Position numbers and translations under genes: made by a program. Source: a virus. Taken from it: a stretch of DNA of 25,035 nucleotides. The notes below the pieces were generated by a model. The model worked only from the letters and a program-made list of their open reading frames with translations. It was not told the DNA's origin and ran no database searches. Positions 15,275 through 20,988 of this stretch are shown in pieces. The DNA lies in IMG/VR virus record IMGVR_UViG_3300010379_000052, positions 1-25,035 of that record; one strand, 5' to 3'. Numbering within the stretch: the first letter of the stretch is position 1; each line of letters starts with the position of its first letter.

Positions 15275-15550
15275 ATGCGCGTCTTCCAGTGGAACAACGA
15301 GGAGTGGGTAATTCTCTCCCGGCGGGAGAGGCAAGTACTCACGCTGCTATGCGCCGGCAACGAGGTGAAGACCATCGCCCACACCCTGGGCCTGTCGCCC
15401 TTCACGGTGAAGGGACACATCTCGCAGATGGAGACGCGCCTCCACATGAACCGGGTGCAGTTGAGCCTGTGGGCCTACTCGAACGTCAAAGTATTGTCGG
15501 GAGAGCCGGCGCCGACCACGTTCGTAGGCCTGGTCGACCTGGCCGCCTGA
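15275..15550 (+). CDS. LuxR/GerE-type HTH regulator
   Basis: 91 residues, ATG 15275, TGA. The C-terminal-type LuxR HTH occupies ~14-65: LSRRERQVLTLLCAGNEVK, TIAHTLGLSPFTVKGHI and SQMETRLHMN, with the Glu18 and the TV-K recognition-helix pattern in place. No receiver or ligand domain precedes it, so this is a stand-alone DNA-binding protein. Being the first rightward gene at the divergent junction, it probably controls the early/late or lysogeny switch and may bind the adjacent dyad. Its last 76 bases overlap the 3' end of a convergent gene. Confidence 0.82.
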   Translation: MRVFQWNNEEWVILSRRERQVLTLLCAGNEVKTIAHTLGLSPFTVKGHISQMETRLHMNRVQLSLWAYSNVKVLSGEPAPTTFVGLVDLAA

Positions 15551-15756
15551 GCCTGGCGCATCTCACTCAACCACTGCTCGCGCTCCAGCAGCCGCAACGC
15601 CACCGCGATCACGCCTGCCTCGCTGATGCCCAGCGTGTCCGAAAGCCGATGCAGCAGGAAGCTCGTATCCGTGGAGATGCGGAAGGTCTTTGTGGGCTTC
15701 GCCACCACTCCACCGTAGCTCAGCGCGGCCTTGTCCGGATGGAATTGTGTTTCCAT
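15475..15756 (-). CDS. Ribbon-helix-helix-like DNA-binding protein
   Basis: 93 residues, ATG 15756, TAG. Residues ~22-60 (TKTFRISTDTSFLLHRLSD, then TLGISEAGVIAVALRLLERE) match the CopG/Arc pattern: one beta strand, a helix, a GIS turn and a second helix with aliphatic spacing. The C-terminal 30 residues are Ala/Arg/Thr-rich tail. There is no Shine-Dalgarno next to ATG; the nearest purine run lies ~42 bases upstream inside the loop of the large inverted repeat, so folding of that repeat could control translation. It is convergent with the LuxR-type gene and overlaps it by 76 bases. Probable repressor. Confidence 0.68.
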   Translation of the reverse strand: METQFHPDKAALSYGGVVAKPTKTFRISTDTSFLLHRLSDTLGISEAGVIAVALRLLEREQWLSEMRQAQAARSTRPTNVVGAGSPDNTLTFE

Positions 15757-15758
15757 TG

Positions 15759-15838
15759 GCGGGTGGGTGGGCCCCCGCCGCTGAGCGACTCCGGCCTTTC
15801 TCCTTCACTGGCGCCGGAGTGCCCACCCACCCACCCGC
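15759..15838. repeat. Nested inverted repeat with G-quadruplex arm
   Basis: The outer arms are GCGGGTGGGTGGGC (15759-15772) and a (CCCA)-type run at 15821-15838. An inner perfect 8-bp stem, ACTCCGGC (15788-15795) with GCCGGAGT (15813-15820), encloses a 17-base loop. On the minus strand 15822-15836 reads GGGTGGGTGGGTGGG, four G-tracts with single-T loops. The element lies just upstream of the ribbon-helix-helix gene and within its probable leader. Confidence 0.85.
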
Positions 15839-15920
15839 GTGAGACCTCCTAACAAAGTAAAAAACCTAAGAGAGTAACAACGCGCGCGCGTTCCTTTATA
15901 TATGCTTCGAAGCCGCCGCC

Positions 15921-16012
15921 CCATTGCAGTGGCGCGCGGGACGCCATTGGGATAGCGCGAGTCGCACCATTGCAATGGCGGGAGTCGCACCATTGGAATG
16001 GCGCGGAGCTTC
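15921..16012. repeat. Four tandem 23-bp iterons
   Basis: Units start at 15921, 15944, 15967 and 15990, an exact 23-bp period. Each begins with CCATTG, and copies 1, 3 and 4 carry a 12-bp near-palindrome: CCATTGCAGTGG, CCATTGCAATGG and CCATTGGAATGG; copy 2 has CCATTGGGATAG. The remaining 11 bases follow GCGCGAGTCGCA with changes. Regular direct repeats of this length upstream of a probable replication gene are typical of initiator-binding iterons, though a multi-site operator is also possible. Confidence 0.9.
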
Positions 16013-16043
16013 TGTCACTGCATTTCTGCCCTGTATATTTTGC

Positions 16044-16072
16044 TTGCGGGATAGCCGGAATAGCGCTATAAA
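16044..16072 (+). promoter_or_regulatory. Candidate promoter for a leaderless small gene
   Basis: TTGCGG (16044-16049), a 17-base spacer and TATAAA (16067-16072) resemble a sigma-70 promoter with a weak -35. Transcription would start at about the ATG at 16080, giving a leaderless message. The perfect palindrome ATAGCGCTAT (16060-16069) overlaps the -10 and could be an operator. Confidence 0.35.
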
Positions 16073-16079
16073 GAATCAA

Positions 16080-16268
16080 ATGGCCCGCATCACCGCACAA
16101 GAACGCAAGGTGCTGAGTAAGTTCGCGCGCCGCGCCGCGCTGGCTCGAATGACGGCTCTTAGCCCGGAACGGCGCCGAGAGATCGCCATCATCGCCAATC
16201 ACGCGCGCACGGCGAAACGCAAACAGGCCGCCGCCGCGGGCCCAGCGCCTCCAGGAGAAGCCGCCTGA
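16080..16268 (+). CDS. Small basic helical protein
   Basis: 62 residues, ATG 16080, TGA 16268. It is Arg/Ala-rich and helical (ITAQERKVLSKFARRAALAR, then LSPERRREIAIIANHART), ending in an Ala/Pro tail. The pattern S-P-E-R-R-R-E-I-A resembles the short basic proteins that phages and plasmids encode near their control regions. No ribosome binding site is visible. It follows the iteron array and converges on the tyrosine-recombinase remnant two bases away. A nucleic-acid-binding role is inferred from charge. Confidence 0.6.
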   Translation: MARITAQERKVLSKFARRAALARMTALSPERRREIAIIANHARTAKRKQAAAAGPAPPGEAA

Positions 16269-16270
16269 CG

Positions 16271-16468
16271 TCACAGCCCAATCGCGCGGCACGCATTGGC
16301 CTTGAACAGGTCGGAGCGCCGGAAGTATCGGCGCAGGGTTCCCATATCGCGGTGGCCGGTCTGCGCCGCGATCAGCAGCTCCGAGCAGCCGTGCTCTCCC
16401 GCTTCCGTCACGAACCCCGCCCGCAGCGAGTGACTGCCGTACTGCCGCCAGTCGCGGCCGATGCGCTT
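16271..16468 (-). pseudogene. C-terminal remnant of a tyrosine recombinase/integrase
   Basis: About 65 in-frame codons end in TGA at 16273-16271. They read RDWRQYGSHSLRAGFVTEAG, then ELLIAAQTGHRDMGTLRRYF and a tail SDLFKANACRAIGL. This holds three of the catalytic residues of the family: the H-x-L-R box (HSLR), the second His (TGHRD) and the Tyr nucleophile (RRYF). A TAA lies immediately upstream in frame (16471-16469), and no integrase-like sequence follows in any minus frame up to 16745, so the N-terminal and first-Arg regions are missing. It is a deletion remnant of an earlier integrase, or a rearranged copy from a related element. Confidence 0.85.
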
Positions 16469-16750
16469 TTAAGAGTAACGCTTGGCGCAGCCAGGAAAGC
16501 AGGTGATTGGTACCGAGCCAAAATTAGGCTTCGTACCAGAGCACAGGCGGGCGGGCAATTTCGGATTGTACCGCTGAAGGCCACCGGCCGGGCGCCGCCT
16601 CCCGGTCTTTGTTTTGAAACAACCGGCTTCCCGTGGAAAGTTGGCCGGCTACTTCCAAAGACACTGGCGCCGGAAGGCTGCTCTCATTGTAGAAGCTCCC
16701 GACGCCAAAGAAAATAGGAAATTTCCGAAGGGAAAAGAGGTTCTTGGCGT
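16469..16750. other. Noncoding stretch with two dyads before the replication gene
   Basis: No credible gene is seen between the recombinase remnant and ATG 16751. It contains an imperfect dyad, GGTACCGAGCC (16509-16519) and GGCTTCGTACC (16527-16537), with an AT-rich 7-base centre; its outer half-sites match those of the dyad at 15240-15258. A perfect palindrome GGAAATTTCC lies at 16717-16726, followed by AAAAGAGG as a probable ribosome binding site. The region may hold the promoter and operators of the next gene or the deletion scar of the integrase. Confidence 0.5.
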
Positions 16751-18058
16751 ATGGCAGCGTCCCCGCAACGAGTTCCCCGCGGTCACCCGCGCAGTTATTC
16801 CCGCCCCGGTCCCCAGGAAGTGCACCTCCGCCCCGACAGCTATCACCGCAAGGCGACACGCGCGGAGGTAGTCCAGCGCTACGCGAAATCGCAGAACGTC
16901 TTCCGCGTGGCCATCCTGAACATGTTCCGCGCCACGGCCGGCAATGCCCAATCCGGATGGTTGGCCTTTGTCCTGGCTCACACCACGGCCTCACCGGACG
17001 GCAAAGAGCGCGCCGCCGAGTGGAGCGCGCACATGTACGCCGAGGACGCCGCCAAGGAAACCGGCCTCTCGATCCAATCGATGCGCGAGGCCATCACGGC
17101 ATGTGTCGAGTTCGGCCTGACGCCGCGGAAAGCGGAGACGGGCCCAGACTCGCACCGATACCGGGTCGATATGGCCGCCCTGGCCAAGGCGCCGCGGCGC
17201 TTCGAAGTCCGCGCCGGTGCGTTTTGCCCCCGCAAGCCGATCGTTTCCGAGGGAGAAGAAAAGGAGAACGAGGTAGAAGATTCAGAGGCTTGCGGGAAAT
17301 CTCACACCATCGCAATGGCGGGAGATCGCGTCGAGCTGCCGGCGGGCGAGCGGGTCCAGGTGGCGGATGTACAGAAGCCTGGACCAGTCCAGATTCTCAG
17401 CTCGAGTGCCTGCTCCATCAAGGCTACCTTACCAAAATCCGGGGGCGTGCGCATCGAAGTTTTCCCGTTCGCGCCGGCCAAACCGGAGAGCGAGGATGCC
17501 GTGCTTCAACCGCCCGGTCTGTTCCGCGACGATCCGCGCGCCGGCGAAATCTCAGCCGGCCTGGCGTCGCTGAAACAGCCGATCTACCTGGATCGGTCGA
17601 TGGCCAGCCAGGCCGCGCGCGCGCTGAATGCGCCGGTCGAGTTTTTCCTGGACCATGCCGCCGAGCGCGTGGAACGCGCCATCGCCAGCCGCACACCGAT
17701 CAACAGCGGCCTGGTGCTGCTAATGGTGTCCGACGTCAACCAGAAGTGGCAGATCGCCGCGCCGGCCAAGCGCGCGCAGTATGAGGGCCTGCAGGAGCAG
17801 CAGCGCAAAGCCGCGGAAATCGAGCGGTACAACAACCTGGACCGCGCCGCCGATACGCTGAAGCGCGGGCTGGCGCTGCTGAAGACCGACCTCGGGGATG
17901 ATGCGCTGGCGGTGCAGCACTGGGCCTGCTGTCTGAAGTATATCCGCCGCGCCGCCGGCGATTCCGATCCGAAACTGGCGCAGTGGGCGCGGGAGGTGCT
18001 GCGCGCTGCCGGAGAGTCGGTTGACGATTCACCCGTCAAGCGCAGGAAGCGGGCATGA
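16751..18058 (+). CDS. Probable replication initiator (phage O/RepA-like)
   Basis: 435 residues, ATG 16751 with GAGG ~10 bases upstream, TGA 18058. Residues ~65-145 form a winged-helix domain of the kind at the N-terminus of phage O-type and plasmid initiators: SGWLAFVLAHTTASPDGKERAA, AEDAAKETGLSIQSMREAIT (recognition helix region), and a wing ending in HRYRVDMAALA. A charged, disordered middle (~165-215) and a helical C-terminal half with IERYNNLDRAADTLKRGLALL follow; no P-loop is seen. It would bind origin repeats and recruit the host helicase. The iteron array lies 740 bases upstream, and a fifth near-copy sits inside this gene at 17307. A transcription regulator is the alternative. Confidence 0.65.
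   Translation: MAASPQRVPRGHPRSYSRPGPQEVHLRPDSYHRKATRAEVVQRYAKSQNVFRVAILNMFRATAGNAQSGWLAFVLAHTTASPDGKERAAEWSAHMYAEDAAKETGLSIQSMREAITACVEFGLTPRKAETGPDSHRYRVDMAALAKAPRRFEVRAGAFCPRKPIVSEGEEKENEVEDSEACGKSHTIAMAGDRVELPAGERVQVADVQKPGPVQILSSSACSIKATLPKSGGVRIEVFPFAPAKPESEDAVLQPPGLFRDDPRAGEISAGLASLKQPIYLDRSMASQAARALNAPVEFFLDHAAERVERAIASRTPINSGLVLLMVSDVNQKWQIAAPAKRAQYEGLQEQQRKAAEIERYNNLDRAADTLKRGLALLKTDLGDDALAVQHWACCLKYIRRAAGDSDPKLAQWAREVLRAAGESVDDSPVKRRKRA
17307..17318 (+). repeat. Isolated iteron-like site inside the replication gene
   Basis: CCATCGCAATGG differs by one base from iteron copy 3 (CCATTGCAATGG), and the next six bases (CGGGAG) also match that copy; the preceding CA matches as well. The match extends over about 20 bases with one mismatch, which is unlikely by chance, and it codes for HTIAMAG in the host gene. 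Confidence 0.7.
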
Positions 18059-18068
18059 GGAGCAGACT

Positions 18069-18269
18069 ATGTGGGACGCCACCTATCTCTTTACCTGCGG
18101 CCGGTGTGGTACCGAGACCTTGGCCATCCGGCGCCGCGAAACAACGCCCCTGACCAGCGCGTACTGCCCCACGTGTGGCGAGCGCCTGCTGGTGCACTTC
18201 TCCACGCGCCACGAGTCGCAGGGGAGTCTGCAAGCGGCTGCCGAGGCGCTGACCAAGGAGCGCGCATGA
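18069..18269 (+). CDS. Small zinc-ribbon protein
   Basis: 66 residues from ATG 18069, chosen because GAGGAG lies 6 bases upstream; an earlier in-frame ATG at 18021 lies inside the previous gene. Two CxxC knuckles, CGRC (~10-13) and CPTC (~32-35), 19 residues apart, make a classic zinc ribbon. The C-terminal third is a charged helix (GSLQAAAEALTKERA). Role unknown; the spacing of 10 bases after the replication gene suggests the same transcript. Confidence 0.75.
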   Translation: MWDATYLFTCGRCGTETLAIRRRETTPLTSAYCPTCGERLLVHFSTRHESQGSLQAAAEALTKERA

Positions 18270-18358
18270 ATCGAGTTTCCTGTCCTGTCCTTCAGGGAAG
18301 CGTGAGCCGCCAGCGCGCATGGTGGCACGGTGAAAGAGCACACCGCGGGTTGCTCTAA
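18266..18358 (+). CDS. Possible very small ORF (30 residues)
   Basis: ATG 18266 overlaps the previous TGA (ATGA) and the frame ends in TAA at 18358. AAGGAG precedes it by ~6 bases. The product (MNRVSCPVLQGSVSRQRAWW, then HGERAHRGLL) has no recognisable domain. Coupling and the ribosome binding site are the only support; it may equally be untranslated leader of the next unit. Confidence 0.35.
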   Translation: MNRVSCPVLQGSVSRQRAWWHGERAHRGLL

Positions 18359-18376
18359 TCCATCGAACAAGGGAGC

Positions 18377-18407
18377 GGGGAGACTCGGCCCATTACCGGG
18401 ACTCCCC
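18377..18407 (+). promoter_or_regulatory. Strong intergenic hairpin
   Basis: GGGGAG (18377-18382) pairs with CTCCCC (18402-18407); after one A-A mismatch, CTCGG (18384-18388) pairs with CCGGG (18396-18400), closing a 7-base loop. There is no T-run after it, so it is not a standard terminator. It lies 60 bases before the next start in a 108-base gap and could be an RNA-processing, attenuation or protein-binding site. Confidence 0.55.
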
Positions 18408-18466
18408 TGGAAAATGCGAATGCAAACTACATCCACAACGATAACGCAAATTCAGGGAGGTGCGGC

Positions 18467-18826
18467 ATGAATTTCCAGCCGATCTCCCCTCACGACCTGG
18501 CCGCCATGATCCACAGCCTCGCTCTCAATGGCGAATGGGAGGGCCTTCGAAGTGGCTGCAAGATCCGCCTGGTGCGCTACCACTCGGGAGCCCGCAACGT
18601 GGTGCAGTACGCCGTCCGAATCCGCGTGACGTGGATTTCGCGTCAAACCCGTAACGTGGGAGAGGCCGTCCGCGAGATCAATCAGCTGATTTCCGAGGCG
18701 CCGATCCACGGAAGCAACGGGCAGCGCCGGCTGGTGGCGCCAGGCTCGAAAAAGGCGCAGCTCCCCGTGGTGCCCAGGAGCGGGCACGCGGATGAAGAGT
18801 GGCTGCCGTACCCCAAGGAGGCCTGA
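18467..18826 (+). CDS. Hypothetical phage protein
   Basis: 119 residues, ATG 18467 with GGGAGGT 6 bases upstream, TGA overlapping the next ATG (TGATG). The N-terminal ~85 residues look like a small alpha/beta domain: helix DLAAMIHSLALNGEWEGL, strands CKIRLVRYHSGA and VVQYAVRIRVTW, helix VGEAVREINQLIS. The C-terminal part is a polar tail. No family recognised. First gene of a coupled run of small rightward genes. Confidence 0.75.
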   Translation: MNFQPISPHDLAAMIHSLALNGEWEGLRSGCKIRLVRYHSGARNVVQYAVRIRVTWISRQTRNVGEAVREINQLISEAPIHGSNGQRRLVAPGSKKAQLPVVPRSGHADEEWLPYPKEA

Positions 18827-19032
18827 TGCGACCCCACCGGCTGTACCGCGGTCTGCCGTACGACGCGGGCTACGACGCCGGCCGCAACGGCCCGGACATA
18901 GTGAATTCCCATTTCACCCTGTTTGCCACGCGCGAAAGCACCAGGGAATGGGAGCGCGGAAACCGCGCCGGCAAAGTGGCCGCCCTGCTGGCAGGCAAGC
19001 CCTCGGACGAAGGGCCGAAGAAGGAGGCGTGA
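18826..19032 (+). CDS. Small RMF-like (ribosome modulation factor-type) protein
   Basis: 68 residues from ATG 18826 (AAGGAGG upstream), TGATG coupling at both ends. The core YDAGYDAGRNGPD, then a short loop with NSHFTLFATRES, then TREWERGNRAGKVA follows the pattern of ribosome modulation factor and its phage relatives: a G-x-x-A-G-x-x-G helix and a second W-x-x-G helix. Phage versions usually carry NCHF where this has NSHF. RMF binds 16S rRNA and promotes ribosome hibernation; whether the phage homologue does so is unproven. Confidence 0.6.
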   Translation: MRPHRLYRGLPYDAGYDAGRNGPDIVNSHFTLFATRESTREWERGNRAGKVAALLAGKPSDEGPKKEA

Positions 19033-19286
19033 TGGCCTGGTCGCATTCTGTCCCAATGCACCGGCTTCAGCCGGGAGAGGTCGTTACCAACCTCACGTAC
19101 ATCGACGCCCTAGATTGCGATCGGCTCGCGGATACGCGCGCCGCTTACCAGGACGCGCGGGAAGCTCACGAACATGTGAGCCGCGAGCTGGCCGAAACGA
19201 CGCTGCCCATGCGCGTCTACAATCTCACCGCAGAACGCAAGCGCCTAGCCGATATCGCCTGGCGCCTAAAAAGGAAAATCGGCTGA
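19032..19286 (+). CDS. Small helical hypothetical protein
   Basis: 84 residues from ATG 19032 (AAGGAGG 5 bases upstream); the stop overlaps the next ATG (TGATG). Residues ~30-84 are almost entirely helical and heptad-like (RAAYQDAREAHEHVSRELAE, then LTAERKRLADIAWRLKRKIG), suggesting a coiled-coil dimer. No known domain. Coupled to both neighbours. Confidence 0.68.
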   Translation: MAWSHSVPMHRLQPGEVVTNLTYIDALDCDRLADTRAAYQDAREAHEHVSRELAETTLPMRVYNLTAERKRLADIAWRLKRKIG

Positions 19287-19708
19287 TGCCCATCCCCAAG
19301 CATCTGCGCCACTTCTACCGCGGTCCGGAGTATCGGGCTGCAAGGGAGCGCGTGGTCCAGCGCTCCCGTAACGAGTGCGAGGAGTGCCGTAAGCCTAACG
19401 GGGAGCACGTCCGAACGCGCACGGGCCAGAGCAGGATGTTCTGGGCTCTCCCGCACGGGCCCTGGGTCAACCAGCGGGGTTGGCGTGCCGGCGGATTGGA
19501 TCTGGAGGTCGCGATCGAGATCCCGGAGCGCGTCATCCGCGTAGTCTGCACCATGGCGCACTTGGATCACGATCCAGCCAATAACGCGGAGGAGAACACG
19601 CGCTTCCTCTGTCAATGGTGCCATCTCAACTACGACAAGCTGCACCACAAGGAGACCCGCTCGATGCACAAGGACCAGCGCCGGCCGTTGCTCGCGGAGG
19701 CGTCATGA
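19286..19708 (+). CDS. HNH endonuclease
   Basis: 140 residues from ATG 19286. The zinc ligands are CEEC (31-34) and CQWC (109-112), framing the beta-beta-alpha-metal fold: CTMAHLDHDPANN (88-100, with His92, Asp94, His95 as the metal/catalytic site) and CHLNYDKLHHKE (112-123, last His of the motif). It opens with a helical RGPEYRAARERVVQRS. An insert (~36-80) sits between the first zinc pair and the His motif. HNH enzymes cut DNA; in phages this type is used in packaging, homing or host-DNA attack. Here it lies among early genes, so packaging is less likely. Confidence 0.88.
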   Translation: MPIPKHLRHFYRGPEYRAARERVVQRSRNECEECRKPNGEHVRTRTGQSRMFWALPHGPWVNQRGWRAGGLDLEVAIEIPERVIRVVCTMAHLDHDPANNAEENTRFLCQWCHLNYDKLHHKETRSMHKDQRRPLLAEAS

Positions 19709-20202
19709 TGGATCTCTCTCACTGGCTCAACGACGACCAGGTGATGGCCCAGATAGGCATCTCCGCCCGTACCCTACATCGCCAAGTGCAGGCCGGGCAA
19801 TGGCACCCGCAGCACCGCCCGCGCCCAGGCAACCGTCCGGAGCGAGTCTTCGATCCGGAGGAGCTGCGCGACAAGCTGCCCCAGCAGCCGGCTCGCGTTG
19901 TGCCGCAATCCAAAGCCGTCCAGCCAATCTCGCCACCAGTGGCAGCACTGGCCGAACCTCCCATCTCCTGGCCTGCCATCATCAGCCTGGTGGAGCATTT
20001 TGTCGAGCTGCACCAGACGAAGCCCCAGGCCCTGTGGGTCAAGCTCCAGGAGGCCAGCCAGATTACCGGTTTATCCGTGACGTTCCTCCGCCGACTGACC
20101 AAGCGCGGGAAGTTGGAGTCGGTCAAGGATCGGAGCATCAAGGTGCCGCGGGCTGCGCTCGATCAGCTCGACCTGGGGCGCGGCAAGAAGAGACTCCGGT
20201 GA
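19705..20202 (+). CDS. DNA-binding protein with two MerR/excisionase-like HTH modules
   Basis: 165 residues from ATG 19705, overlapping the HNH stop (the second ATG at 19708 is an alternative). The N-terminal module (~3-50, LNDDQVMAQIGISARTLHRQ, then WHPQHRPRPG) and the C-terminal module (~115-155, LQEASQITGLSVTFLRRLTK, then KLESVKDRSIKVPRAALDQL) both follow the excisionase/MerR pattern of helix-turn-helix plus a short wing. A Pro-rich linker and a helix separate them. Likely a recombination-directionality factor or regulator. The C-terminal module is closely similar to that of the next gene. Confidence 0.75.
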   Translation: MMDLSHWLNDDQVMAQIGISARTLHRQVQAGQWHPQHRPRPGNRPERVFDPEELRDKLPQQPARVVPQSKAVQPISPPVAALAEPPISWPAIISLVEHFVELHQTKPQALWVKLQEASQITGLSVTFLRRLTKRGKLESVKDRSIKVPRAALDQLDLGRGKKRLR

Positions 20203-20525
20203 ACTCCCTCGCCCGCCAGTACCGCGTGTCTCCCCTCCCGCCGGCGCCCTCGCCGCAAGAAGTGCTCACCGCCCTGGCGGCTTACGGCTGGCTCTCCCTT
20301 ACCAGGGAGATGGTCGCGCGGCCTGCTCAGGCGCTGCCCCAGTGGATGACGATCAGGGATGCATCCGAGTACTCGGGCTTGTCGCAGACGCTTTTGCGCC
20401 GGCTGATAGATCGCGGCACCCTGGCATCTGTCAGGGATGGGAGCATCAAGGTAAGGAGGTGCGACGTGGACGAGTTGAGCATGAGCAGCCTGCGCACGGT
20501 CGCGCAGGTCAGGAGGAGGGCATGA
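20199..20525 (+). CDS. Excisionase-like HTH protein, paralogue of the previous gene
   Basis: 108 residues, GTG 20199 overlapping the previous TGA (GTGA). Residues ~50-95 (MTIRDASEYSGLSQTLLRRL, then IDRGTLASVRDGSIKVRR, CDVDELS) form an excisionase-type HTH aligning position for position with the C-terminal module of the upstream gene (ASQITGLSVTFLRRL / GKLESVKDRSIKVPRAALDQL). The N-terminal part is a short Pro-rich leader. The pair looks like a tandem duplication that diverged. Such proteins bend DNA for excision or act as small repressors. Confidence 0.72.
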   Translation: MNSLARQYRVSPLPPAPSPQEVLTALAAYGWLSLTREMVARPAQALPQWMTIRDASEYSGLSQTLLRRLIDRGTLASVRDGSIKVRRCDVDELSMSSLRTVAQVRRRA

Positions 20526-20719
20526 TGCGTAAGGGCACCAGGCGAGGCTCACCACTGCGGAGGGTCGTCGACTGGCGCCTCAATCAGTACGGCAGCCCCG
20601 TCGACATCCTCGAGTGCGGCCACGAGATGATCCGGCGCCAGGATCACTACGGCTACTATGCAGCGGATCGGCGCCGGTGCGGCAAGTGCCGAATCCTGCG
20701 GGGGGAGGGTAAGTCATGA
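20522..20719 (+). CDS. Small basic Cys/His protein
   Basis: 65 residues from ATG 20522 (GGAGGAGG upstream), overlapping the stop before it. Basic N-terminus (MMRKGTRRGSPLRRVVDWRL), then CGHEM (~35-39) and RCGKC (~54-58), which could form a C-x-H...C-x-x-C zinc site. Typical of small zinc proteins in phage early regions; function unknown. The stop overlaps the next start (ATGA). Confidence 0.68.
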   Translation: MMRKGTRRGSPLRRVVDWRLNQYGSPVDILECGHEMIRRQDHYGYYAADRRRCGKCRILRGEGKS

Positions 20720-20970
20720 TCGCAGTCGAAGTCCTGGTCCTATGCGAGAGTTGCGGCGCGCGCTACCCACACCACGGAGGGACGCTGCTGTACGTCGCCA
20801 ATTTCGGTGAGCTGATTTCCGCCGCCGGCGGCCGGGTACACGCGGCGAAGCTGGACGGCTGGACCGAGGATGGCCAGGCGCACTGGTGCCCCGAGTGCAC
20901 TGTCACGAGGTTCGCGGCACCCCGTAAAAACGTACACCTTGCGCCGGCGGCCAACAACCGGCCGGAATAG
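20716..20970 (+). CDS. Zinc-ribbon protein
   Basis: 84 residues from ATG 20716, preceded by GGGGGAGGG. CESC (~10-13) and CPEC (~58-61) form the ribbon, with a helical/strand insert (YVANFGELISAAGGRVHAAKL) between them and a His before the second pair. C-terminal tail is disordered. No specific family recognised. Confidence 0.72.
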   Translation: MIAVEVLVLCESCGARYPHHGGTLLYVANFGELISAAGGRVHAAKLDGWTEDGQAHWCPECTVTRFAAPRKNVHLAPAANNRPE

Positions 20971-20988
20971 TAGAGGGCATAAGGAGCC

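Noticed and set aside
15921-16012. CRISPR array
   Set aside because: The period is 23 bp with no variable spacers between repeats and no cas genes; these are contiguous iterons.
16614-16871. 85-codon plus ORF before the replication gene
   Set aside because: Overlaps the better supported gene at 16751 in another frame, lacks a domain and has no good ribosome binding site.
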